64,000 nucleotides of DNA, taken from assembly GCF_032854445.1 (NCBI RefSeq), contig NC_088301.1:16118281-16182280 (forward strand), given 5' to 3'. This DNA comes from Liolophura sinensis (lineage: Eukaryota; Mollusca; Polyplacophora; Chitonida; Chitonidae). The notes beneath the pieces were generated by a model that had not been told where the DNA came from, made no database searches, and saw only the letters and a program-made list of their open reading frames with translations. Of the stretch, positions 31,874 through 43,071 are shown in pieces. The position numbers and the translations under genes are program-made. Position 1 is the stretch's first letter. Each line of letters starts with the position of its first letter.

Positions 31874-34800
31874 GTCCGCCCGTCCGTCGTGTCACCTTAT
31901 ACCGCGCTGGTTAAATTGACTTCGTATTCAAATAAGACAATTTTCTGAACGCCACAGACACCTGACAGCTTGACCTTTCTACAGAATGCCATCATTCATG
32001 ATTGTCTCAATTTTTATTGCCTTTCTTGTCATAATTAAACGACATATGCTTATAGATGGTCTAATAGGGTATCTTTTCCTGCGCATGTGCCTAGGCTCTC
32101 AGCGGAATTGACTATTGCTGTTTTGGAATGAATGATTAATATGTATCCAAGTTTGCCTTAAAAACGCCAGAACGACATGGACGAACAAGAGACTATATAC
32201 AGCTTGGACATGAATTAATTTTCTCTTGAAATTGTCCCATTTTCAATGTAATGCTCATCAGAAATTGTACTTGCACCTGCTCAGTTTTCATTGTAATTCA
32301 TCTTATAGTTATTTTCGTGTCCAGTCTCTGTATATAATGTTTCTTTAAAGGCTTCTTCTCATCTTCAGCTTCTTGGACGCTCCTCAACGCCGTAATTTTG
32401 CATATAGCAACAATCAAAACAAGAATATTAAACAATGCATCCACCATCAAAATCAGCGCGTTCCACACCAATATAAAGCCTGGTCACGTCACACCTCTAA
32501 AGGAATCAAGTCTTCGTGACAGAAAAATAAATCCAGATAATCCTCCTATTTATGTTTTCATTTAACTGCATATTCCACATCTTCCAAGGCGGTCATTTGT
32601 ATATTTGTAAAGGTAACCTGGCAAACTACCGCCTTTCACCAGGTACCTGTTAAACCCGCTAACTGAAAGCCGGAGGAGAAGTCTAGACTAATACAAATCA
32701 GTTAAATACACAGCAAGCTCTTTGTGTCCTGCTTTTATGTTACTGACCATGTATCACGTACCTATTCAAATGCATCAAAAATGCAGTGATCTTCTGTACA
32801 CATCCAGTCTAACTGGAGTTAGAAAATGCTGTAAGTCTTAGCTATCTTCAACTTTTTTCTCATATATCAAATTCTGTATGTATTTACCCGTACCCTTGAC
32901 ATTCACAGTAATACATCAATGGTACCTTTACATTAAATGAATTCCATTTTTCAATACATGACATTTCACTTACATCGACATTCAGTATATCTGTAAATAA
33001 CATTGACAACATTAGAGCCTTACACCAGTATGGGCAATTGAGCGTACAAGGTATTTTCATTTTTTATACACAAGTTGAAAACTCCATTGATTATCAATCG
33101 ATGGAGGTATGTAGCTATAATCACATTATGCCATTCGTGTACACCACTGGCGTGTTAAGTGTGTCATGCTGGGTATGTACCCGTTTTCGTTTCAGTTACG
33201 GATCTGCGGTATATACAGAGAATGTATGGGTTTTTTTTCTTTAATTTTGCTCCTGAGATCTCCGCGTGACAGCTGACATGCGCACAGTGATAGTGGAAAT
33301 GTCTCTGCCACTTAGCACTACACGGAAATACCATTAGGGTCTACCTGATGGGGCAAAATGACGACCCCGTCGGCAGCGGTAATTAATGGCATGGAATGCG
33401 ACTTTGATCGAGCTAAATGAGAGCTTTGTTTTAGTGCAGTGTATAGATAGATAAAGAATCCAATATCGAAAGATGTTTTGTGGGATTAACAAATACACAG
33501 CCGAATGCGCCTCAGGTCGTGACGAGGTTCACGTTGTTGTTGTTGACATCGACCCAGTTATAAAGAATCACGCCACGTCTTAAAAACTATTAGCCTATTT
33601 ATACTACGTCAATAAGGTCGTTAAACGTAGGCCTGTAAACCGGGGCCAGAATGAACCGCATGTTACAGTTACAGATAATAAAGCTTTGCGAGCTTCTGAG
33701 CTGAAAGCCAACATTTACACGCAGGCATGTGTAGCCGATTGTAGGCCTATGTCAATCGTTCAATCGAAACCATCATTAAAAAGTGTTATAAAATCATGGT
33801 GGGTATGGTAACAACTGATAACATAACGGTAACACAAAGTAACTGTTTCTATATAACAACTCGTAGTTAAGCGAAACTGCTATAATTTTTTTAACACTGT
33901 AATTTTTTTAAAAATTTGTTTGTATGTTTATTGGGGAGGAATAAACCTACAAGGTGGAAGGAAATCGCACACAGCCCGGGGAAATCGACAATCATGCGCT
34001 AGTTGCTGACAGACCTACCAAAACTACAACCAGAAAAGCTGCCAGGATAACCACTTGGTCCAATATCTATAGGTGACTTTTGTCCTTCAACAACATTTAA
34101 CGCCTTTAAATGTGTTTACCTAACGTATTAGGTGAACGCCTATTTCTACGACATGATCAATCGTGAAGTGTTTAAAAATATTATATGTACATGTATATAG
34201 TTTTATAAATGTGATAACTGGCGTGCATAATATTTTGATAAATTAATAATACTACAGTCATTAATATTATATATTATAACAGCATATGTGCGATACACTC
34301 GTCACACACATTTGCGCTGTAAGCCACAAAAACGTGGAAGTGTCATCGTTTTTTGGTGATTTTGGAGTGCAGCTGTGTTTCTCTGCCAAGAAGTCGCAAT
34401 GCGCTCTAGATGTTTCAGTTGCAACAATGGGTAAAACGTCCTGCAAAAAAAACCCCTAGAAGCCTGAATCTGCCGTGCTTGGGCAAGCGAATATTTTCTG
34501 TCAAAGCCCACATCCATTGCATAAATTAAAGATATAAGGCAAAAAAAGTCGATACAAATGAAATAAAACTGAATATTTGCACATATAAGTGTGTTTAAAC
34601 GTAAACCCTATCGTTTTTCCTTTGGACAGTGCACGCTCGGCTCTCCATGTCTCCAGCTTGCACACCCCAATCCTTGCAGCCTTTATAAATCCGCGTGTGT
34701 GTAGCCGAGGTGCCGAATAATCGCAGAGTTTGATCTGGTCTTATCACTTTGTCAGTGCAAACGCTGGTCAATAGTTGCCTTAACATGTCAGTCCCTCCAT

Positions 34801-36955
34801 GAGAGGAATAGAGAACGACCCAGGGGTGAAGGGATGGAGAGAGAGAGGCTGGGGGAGGTGGGGGGAGTAATTCACCTCGCAACCACCCCAGACAGGGAAA
34901 CGGGAAAATCCCTCCACATATACACGTGTTCATTTGAGATTTCCTCGTAAACGTTCAGTTCAAACTAATAATAACTATACAAATGTTTAAATGTGTTGGC
35001 CTGGGATTGAACAGCCTGCTTGTGACAACAACTCTTACGTGGCCCCAGGACGAGATTTTACACTTTGGGCTTGTTTTTTCTGCAAACGAACAAGAACTTT
35101 TTCAAACAGCGATGAAAGACATTTTTGTGGTTTCCGTGTATCAAACAGGTTTGTTTTTTCACTGTATAGTGTGATATAATTCGGATTTTTCTTTCCCGTT
35201 ATAATTGTCTTTCTTACAAATCCCACCCACCTTGGGTAACTGGAAGAAGCCGAACACTCAACCTCACCAGGAAGTCGGGCTGACGAGTCAATATATACCG
35301 ACTATGGGAATCTCAGGGTGACAGAGGAGTCTGGATATACCGTTATAAACTACACACCAAGATCCATTGCATACCTCATGCGGCGGATGTTATATTGCAG
35401 TGCAGTGACACATTAACAGTTAAAAACCAGCAGCATGTGGGAAGGTCTTTTTGATACCAATCAAAAACAAAAAAATAAAAATAAAAATAATGAATATGTC
35501 ATGGAACAAAACGATTACAAATCATACATTTTACTTCACCTTAAATCCATTAACATATACCGGCATATAGGCATTCATTCTACTTTTAAAGGCTGTAAAG
35601 CATATATACATGTAAACGTGCATGTAAGAATGTCGACGCTTGAAACGTATTGAGCCTCCGCATCGCCCATGAGATTGGTGTCTTCTTACACGTAGCTTTA
35701 GGATCCCAAACTGTCACCGTTGTATTTATTATACTTCATCTTGCTGACGACACTAAAACAAGAACGATACATTTGTATAGTTATGCGCCCAATCCATCAG
35801 TTTTTTGTTCTACCCTTGCTTGTATTCTTAATTTAAGACTGATTGCTTGTTTGTTTGATTGATCGATTTTCACATTTATGTGGGTGCAAGAAATCGCCTT
35901 TTGCAAAGTGAGGAAATTCATCTATACGATTTCTGCCGGAGATTAAAATCACTGTATACGCCACAATGGTAAAAGACAAAGTGATTTCCATTAATGGACT
36001 TCATGCAATACCGCGTGAAAATTGTACATGTACCACATATATTAATGTTTTTGGTATGATAGACGTGCACACACAGATATACATGTACATGTATGCATGT
36101 ATGTCATTGTTACTATTTAAGACCAATAAATAAAATAGGGATGGTTACCACATCATGTTCACCGTGTATAAAACAAATCAACAAGCGTATTCAGCTGGTC
36201 AATTAAATCACAGTCACATTTCAGTGCAATAATTAAATTTCGAAAATTCTGGCTTTTTGTAAGTAAATACTCAAGACCGTTATTTGTCATTTCTGTATCG
36301 TGATATATTGTTCATACGATATATCGAAGGGAATAAAATGTTACTATCTGTTTAACAGTTTTGTTAATGGCATTTGAATTATTTGGTAGTCTTTCAACGT
36401 GGTTCAGAAATCTGCCGTATTTATTTAAGACTTGTTTACAGTCTTTTTCTTTTTTCTCAGACAATCCTAGTCTGGTTAAAACAAAAGTATAATGACTTAA
36501 CAGGGAGAGTCTTCATCAAAACAGCACGTCCTTGTGTCATCTCAGATGGGAAGATCACATTATACAGGATCTGTAAAGGACGTTAAATATTGTTGAACAG
36601 TGTCATGCTATCAGTAAATACCAGAGCTCGATCGTTTACAAGGTCATCCTAATTAAACGAACAAACACGAACTCGCTGGGAGAACCTGGTAAGGAAGAAG
36701 GAAGACTGTACTCTCATTTAATCACCAATGCCACGGATCCTGTCTGTACAGACTGGTGGAACGTTTAACGCGCATCCCAAAACTAACCCGAGGGTGTATG
36801 AAGCGCTTAAGAGATTCACACTCCAAGCTCCGTTAGCCTCATGTGTTACGCCTTTCACGGTGCGTGTAATACAGCGGGTCAATAGCCTCATTATGCACAC
36901 TTTGGGAGTTGGCGACAAACTGACATGGGATAGTTTACAATGGAACTGACTGGGC
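31874..36955. other. Intergenic DNA without recognised genes
   Basis: AT-rich sequence. A minus-strand SINE fragment lies at 33916-34073. A purine-rich GAGAGAGAGAGG/GGGGGAGG block at 34838-34868 underlies a proline-rich minus-strand open frame that I do not accept as a gene. Nothing else is supported. Confidence 0.5.
33916..34073 (-). mobile_element. SINE fragment, minus strand, divergent
   Basis: The plus strand shows CACAGCCCGGGGAAATCGAC and GCTAGTTGCTGACAGACCTACC, the reverse complement of GGTCTGTCAGCAACCTGC and CCCCCGGG in the main SINE. Both ends are degraded. Confidence 0.5.
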
Positions 36956-37207
36956 TACACTCAAAAAATAATCTGCTAAATTTAACAGAAAGTATGTTGC
37001 CTGAGTGATTCTAGGATGTATTCAGTTAGTGCAGCAGGTTATTCTGTTAAATACTGTAGACAAATTCTAGTAAATGAACACAAAGATTGTATCAGACCAA
37101 CAGGATATTATGTTGAATGTAACACAGTATTACGTTATTATAACAATACATGCAATGCTCAGATAATAGACTTTCTGATAAAATTAACATATTCTTTTTT
37201 TTAGTGT
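36956..37207. mobile_element. MITE-like element, copy 1
   Basis: The left end TACACTCAAAAAATAATCTG and TTTAACAGAAAGTATGTTGC-CTGAGTGATTCTAG pair with an inverted right end (GCTCAGATAATAGACTTTCTGATAAAATTAAC ... TTTTAGTGTG). The element is about 250 bp with no coding capacity. Its arms match those of the element at 37531, defining a non-autonomous DNA transposon family. Confidence 0.7.
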
Positions 37208-37423
37208 GTGTGGCTCAGATATCATATCTTACGGCCTGATTGTTTTATTTTTCTTTGGTTTCAAGGTAGATAAAACAGCTTTTACTTAGTTGCAAAAGCT
37301 TTTTCCCTGGATGAGAAAAGATCTCACTTGGGAGAAAACCTTTTAACCTGGTAGATCAGGTATATGCATACTTGACAATAGATAACATATATTTCCATGC
37401 TCGTGTTTTAATTAATATGTCTT

Positions 37424-37530
37424 CAACTCCGGTCGTTTGTGGGAAAGTCTGTCAACAACCTGCGGATGGTCTTCTACCCGGTTTTTTTCTACCATAATGC
37501 TGTCTGCAGTCGTATAAGTGAAATATTCTT
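37424..37530 (+). mobile_element. 5'-truncated SINE interrupted by a MITE
   Basis: ACTCCGGTCGTTTGTGGGAA, CAACCTGCGGATGG, ACCATAATGCTG and GTCGTATAAGTGAAATATTC belong to the main SINE. The tail stops at ATATTCTT, exactly where the MITE at 37531 begins, so the MITE inserted into this SINE. Confidence 0.75.
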
Positions 37531-37785
37531 TACAATCAAAATATTGCTCTGTTAATTTTAACAGAAAGTCTGTTGTCTGAGTGATGCTAGAATGAATTCT
37601 GTTATTATAGCATAATATTGTCATATTCAACATAATACGCTGTTAGTTTAATAGAATCTTTATGTTGATATAATAGCAAGAAGGGTGTTATATTTAACAG
37701 AGCAATCTGCTGCAATAGCAGAATACATTCTAGCATCACTCAGATAACAGACTGTTAAAATTAATAGATTAATTATTTTAGTGTA
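37531..37785. mobile_element. MITE-like element, copy 2
   Basis: Terminal inverted repeats of about 60 bp: AATTTTAACAGAAAGTCTGT ... GAGTGATGCTAGAATG on the left, and CATTCTAGCATCACTCAGAT ... ACAGACTGTTAAAATT on the right. The outer ends read TACAATCAAAATA and TATTTTAGTGTA. Total about 255 bp, non-coding. The arms could fold into a long hairpin in RNA. Confidence 0.8.
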
Positions 37786-38605
37786 GAAGGGCATGTCCAT
37801 ATGGCCTTAATCTCCATTCAGATATACTTTTGGTTAAAATGTCGTATTTTAAAAATGTCATTCTATTGCGTTGGAGACGAAAACGAGATGGTTTCCTTTT
37901 TTTTTCGTTAGGTGAAAACGTCTGGGTGAGAACTGTTTTTTTACGCAGTTGAAATCCTCATGGTAACAATTCGGGTCAAATTGTTTTCACGAAGGTTGAA
38001 TCCACTGACAAAAATATTAAAAAAAAAAACACTTTGTCTTATGTGGGCCGACATACAGAGCCGACACATCATATACCTTGCCTTGATATAACTTGACCTG
38101 AAATATTTATACTCCTGTCGTAACAACACATGTAATACAGTCCACCGTACCAATCTTAATGATCACGTTTGTTTCAAAGATAGAAACCAGCATATCTGCT
38201 ACAGTGTGTATAGTCTAGTATTACGATTGTTATTTGTTTAAACATCATTTAAAAGACAAAAGCTGCACTCTAACCTCAATTATTCCAGAACAGAATAGCC
38301 ATTTTGTTTTGACCTCCTCAGCTTTTAGCGTGAGATTCTGACGAGGCCATGGAACACACTAGGTTAGAGGAACCGGAAAAACGATGTCACATCACTCTTA
38401 ACCCACGAGCATTTCGCTTAAAGGCAAATCAAAGTTCGGGTGACGTAAGTGGAGACAGCTGCATTCCTGAACTCTAGAAAAAAAAACTGGGGCCTAATTG
38501 GTTAAAATTGATAACATGACAGGGCATTCGATTTTCTCAATGTTCGCGAATGCGATATCTCGGCTATGTATCATCACCAAAATAAAAAGTTATGTTTTTA
38601 AAATT

Positions 38606-38648
38606 TGGGGTACGGCGTAAAACACCAATCAAATAAATAAATAAAAAT
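38606..38648 (+). mobile_element. SINE 3' tail only
   Basis: GGGTACGGCGTAAAACACCA followed by ATCAAATAAATAAATAAA, the last 40 or so bases of the main SINE, with no body upstream. Confidence 0.7.
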
Positions 38649-39119
38649 TTGGGTGGGATACATTACCTATGCATACTACATGTAGTATATAGATTTTCTC
38701 TTTAAGTCTTTGTAACTCTTTCTTATATGAATGCATATTTCACTCAAGAAGCATAAAAATGCAAAGCATCGTGAAAATGAATGCAAATCAAACTGATTTG
38801 TCGATTTGTAGCATGGTTTGTCATCAGTGTATTATAGTATGCCTCCGATAAATACATATATCATAATTATTACACCATAAATGTAAATATGAACAACGAA
38901 GCGTACATCCAATAGGTCTTTTCACATTAGTGATTTGCAAAGCTGCGTGTAGTGTATAAAATGAACAAAAAAATAATTTCAGGAGATATCTGAACAGATA
39001 TAGACTAGTATATGAAATTTATTGGCATCATTATATAGGCCTTCGCTCAGAATGAAAATAATACATGCACAACCATGTTGGTATGATTCAACATTTACTA
39101 TTACCTGCCGTGCTATTTC

Positions 39120-39740
39120 TGGTGCTAATAGAACCACTTTTAATAAAAGCTACTATTGGTACTAGTAAATTAAAAAAGAACACAACTTTTGGTACCAGTG
39201 AAAACACCACTCATTCCGCGTCAACCCGTCTTAGCTCTTGTGCAAGTAAAATCGTCCCTCATTAGAGGTTAGTCTTTGTTCTATTAAAATCACGACTTGG
39301 TAGCTAATTCTTGTGCCAGTAACAATACCACTTATTTGTACACACCTATGTTAGTCCTCGTGCTGGTAACAATACCACCTATTTCGACACACCTGTGTTA
39401 CTTCTTGTGCCAGTAACAATACCACTTGTTTCGACACACCTGTGCTACTTCTTGTGCCAGTAACGATACCACTTATTTCGACACACCTGTGCTACTTCTT
39501 GTGCCAGGAACAATACCATTTATTTCGACACACCTGGGTTAGTCCTCGTGCTAGTAACAATACCATTTATTTCGACACAACTGGGTTAGTCCTCGTGCTA
39601 GTAACAATACAACTTATTTAGACACACCTGTGTTAGTCCTCGTGTTGGTAACAATACCACTTATTTAGACACACTTGTGTTAGTCCTGATGCTAGTAACA
39701 ACACCACTTAATTCGATCCACCTTTGCTAGTTCTGGTGCA
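39120..39740 (+). repeat. 47-bp minisatellite, about 12 copies
   Basis: The unit reads TAACAATACCACTTATTTCG then ACACACCTGTG and CTACTTCTTGTGCCAG. It is regular (47-48 bp) between 39315 and about 39700 and degenerate at both ends. Variation alternates between GTGCCAG and GTGCTAG/GTGCTGG units. Confidence 0.9.
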
Positions 39741-40572
39741 TGTAAAAGACGACTATACGGGTCAGTCAACCAATCAGTCAAATTTGTCAGTTATATAAAG
39801 CACGCACTTAGTGTAGACTAAAACTATAGAGTAGAGCAATGACATTCCTGACTTGGCTGTACCGAGCTTAGTCTCTTAATTTAAACAAACCAAACGATAG
39901 GCAATGGCGGTTAAAGTAAACAAATATTTCTTTGTCAACGGAGATGCACTAGGGGAGAGCCAGAGGCCATCTTTCAATAGCTCTTTGTAGTTCAATGTTT
40001 TCAGCATTTGCTACGTGGTTGTATCGCTTGTGATGCCCGCAATGCCTAAATGTACAACAAACACGACGTATACGCGAGTTAACTTATCATATCCTCATTT
40101 CAATGTGTATTAAGGGGAGGGTGGGGTAGGGTGGTTTGTACGACTACCGTTTTACAAGAAGTCGTTCATGGCAACCTGTTTTTAATAAGCTTATCGAGAC
40201 TTCCTCTCGGGTCGTACGAGACATGCAGTGGTTATCTATATGGTGATATCCATTTAGCATTGAATATAGTTCCATCTTAAAATGATACACGTTGATCTTA
40301 ATCATACAACTGTAACCACAATGTCTATACCGCTAGATATTTACGAGCGAAGGAACGAAAAGTTGAGGATTACTTTTTTAAAGGAATTCAATAAAATCAT
40401 TTACAGAAACCAACGACTACATATTGCTACAAAACCATTGATTTCAATTTTATAACACAAATCTGTTTGTCAAAAATAAACATAAATAAAGAAAAGCTGT
40501 AATTGCGTTTACTTTAGGAAGATATGTTTTGGAAATATATTAAGGGGAAGGAGGGTGGGGTGGTTTGTACGA

Positions 40573-40574
40573 CT

Positions 40575-40665
<91 letters not shown>
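40573..40665 (+). repeat. Compound (AC)n(AT)n microsatellite
   Basis: About ten AC units followed by about 35 AT units. The overlapping Tyr-Ile repeat frames are artefacts. Confidence 0.98.
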
Positions 40666-40666
<1 letters not shown>

Positions 40667-40673
40667 TGAATGT

Positions 40674-40835
40674 AAGTTCGGCCATAAGTGGGAAGGCCAT
40701 TCAGCAGCCTGCGGATGGTTGTGTGTTTCCCCCGGGCTGTGCCCGATTTAATCCCACAAATAATGCTGGCCGCCGTTGTATAAGTGAAATATTCTTGAAT
40801 ACGGTGTAAAACACCAGTCAAATAAATAAATAAAT
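40674..40835 (+). mobile_element. 5'-truncated SINE after the microsatellite
   Basis: GTTCGGCCATAAGTGGGAAG, CAGCCTGCGGATGG, CCCCCGGGCTGTGCCCG, TGCTGGCCGCCGTTGTATAAG, AATATTCTTGAATACGGTG, and a tail of AAATAAATAAATAAAT. The head is absent; the AT run stands where the body would begin. Confidence 0.85.
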
Positions 40836-41689
40836 GTATATAAGTTACAGGCTCGGATTTCTTAAAGCCCAATATTTATTCGTTTTATTTTCGTTTAAAT
40901 CTTTTTATTTCTTTTGTCAGCATGTGCTGATGCAATGCAGATTTACACGTACTGGGTACACGTGTGTTTGTTCATACATGAAGTTTGACATCAGGAAGTT
41001 ACAAAAATAGCATGTAAAGTTTTTGAAATCTTTTAAAAATATGTGTATGTATAGCGGATAGATCTGTTCATTGGTGTAAATGTTAGTTACGTATTTTGTG
41101 GAAAATCTTTGCGAAGTAAGCATTGTATGGACCTATACACTTTAAGCTAAAACGCCCGGTTGAGTTACAAATATTCCATTGTACAGCCCTATCAAAACGC
41201 GAATAGAATATCTGATTCTGCTTCACTGTTGCGCAGCAGGTGATATATGTAAATTCTGTTCGCTTTTACGGCTGCACAACACGTCATAATGTATCTATAT
41301 CCTATTACTGAAAAGCTTTACAAAATTCATGTATGCTCACATGCATGAAGTCCTCTAGAGCTATGTCATTGTGAGAGTCAGGAAGTTAGTGGGGTGAAAC
41401 ACCTTTGCATGGTGTCATGTGATGGAGCTACTGAGCCACATTAGTTCTATGACATCTCTCCAACGCAACATTTCATCGCGCCATCGCATCGCACCTCTTC
41501 TTTACCGATTCCATATCTAAATCTGAATGTCAAAAATACTGAATAAATAAATGTGGAAAGATATATTTAAGTGTGTGGGTTTTATAGGAGGACTGTGCAA
41601 TACCTGGAGTACCTGGGCCCTTGTTATCTGCCCTACGTATCAGTTGGATCAAACGCCTGGACTAGTCAAATGTGGGTAAATTGTACTGG

Positions 41690-41955
41690 TGTGTGACTCG
41701 GAACTGCTGACACATGAGATGTGAGTTCGGTCCAGGCACTGGCCAGGGATTGCTTGCTCTAACTGTTCGTGAGTCTCCTTCCGCGTGCTTACGTTTGTCA
41801 AGGACCACGTCTTTCAAATATAGGGCGTGTTAGCCAACGGCAGGAATGTTCCTCAGTATCTTGCCAAATGTAGGTGGGTTATTCCAGGCACTCCTGTTTT
41901 CTCCACCATATATTTGGCGAAAGTTCTTTAGTTTGGCGTTAACCAATAATGAAAT
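41690..41955 (+). mobile_element. Third SINE-like element (GGCGTTAACCAAT tail)
   Basis: A box B-like GAGTTCGGTCCAGGC near 41724, a body with GTGGGTTATTCCAGGCACTC, and an end TTTGGCGTTAACCAATAATG followed by AATAATAATAAT. It resembles a tRNA-derived SINE by layout, but only one copy is visible. Confidence 0.45.
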
Positions 41956-42099
41956 AATAATAATATAAAAAAAATACCTCTTGTTACAGACTCGATTCTT
42001 CTTTATGCTTATCAGTTCATTTTATACATTATTTTATTTCTACTTCTTTTCATGCTTGGTATTGGCAATGTTTCATTGCTTATGTGTGTCTCTTCTGAG

Positions 42100-42870
42100 A
42101 GCCAATGCAATTGCTTCATGTCATTGCTCCATCGCTCCATGGCATCACTCCATGGCACTGATCCACCACTTCACTCCATCGCTCCATGGCATTGCTCCAT
42201 CGCTCCATCCAATTGCAGCAAGGAATTAACCCATGTAGCTATCCCATTGCTCAATGTTACTAGTCCATTTTTCCATCTCCATAGCATTATATAATTAATC
42301 GGTCCCTTCTGCATTAATTGACCTCTCCTTCCAGTGCTCCAGGGCACAGCTACTTCGAGCCATCCCATCGCTACATGACATTGCTCTATCGATCGCTGTA
42401 TCCCATCGCTACATGACATTGCTGCTTTGCTCGATCGCCCCATGCATGGCCTTGGTCCATCTCCCATCGCTCCATTACATTGCTGCTTTGCTCCATCGCC
42501 CCATGCATGGCCTTGGTCCATCTCCCATCGCTACATGACATTGCTGCTTTGCTCCATCGCTCCATGCATGGCCTTGGTCCATCTCCCATCGCTCCATTAC
42601 ATTGCTGCTTTGCTCCATCGCTCCATGCATGGCCTTGGTCCATCTCCCATCGCTCCATTACATTGCTGCTTTGCTCCATCGCCCCATGCATGGCCTTGGT
42701 CCATCTCCCATCGCTCCATTACATTGCTGCTTTGCTCCATCGCCCCATGCATGGCCTTGGTCCATCTCCCATCGCTCCATTACATTACTGCTTTGCTCCA
42801 TCGCCCCATGCATGGCCTTGGTCCATCTCCCATCGCTCTATGGTATTATTGTTCCATCGCATCGATCCAT
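42100..42870 (+). repeat. 61-bp minisatellite with a degenerate flank
   Basis: Seven near-identical 61-bp units start CATGCATGGCCTTGGTCCAT at 42441, 42502, 42563, 42624, 42685, 42746 and 42807. They are preceded by a degenerate CATTGCTCCATCGCTCCATGG region. Because 61 is not divisible by 3 and the unit lacks stops, frames are open in all three phases plus the antisense, which generates long spurious proteins. Confidence 0.95.
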
Positions 42871-43071
42871 CACTCTATGACACCGCATACGGCTTTGCCC
42901 TTGACTTCACCCATGATGGCATTTGACCATTCATCGTGGTGCCCTCTATCACTCAATAGACTGCATAACTGCACCCATGGTTGCCAGAGCGATAGATATC
43001 TAAGTCCAATGAATTTGGGCCTACATCAACCTTTCATTGACATTGTCAACTTCAAGCTGAAACACAACTAA

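Noticed and set aside
34595-34933. 112-codon minus-strand frame with Pro run
   Set aside because: The Pro/Ser part comes from a purine-rich low-complexity block and there is no homology or partner exon, despite a genuine ATG.
40509-40872. Ile-Tyr repeat frames
   Set aside because: Translation of the AC/AT microsatellite and adjoining SINE.
42427-43071. 214-codon and overlapping open frames on both strands
   Set aside because: They are translations of the 61-bp array in different phases; the peptide merely cycles the repeat and has no start context or homology.
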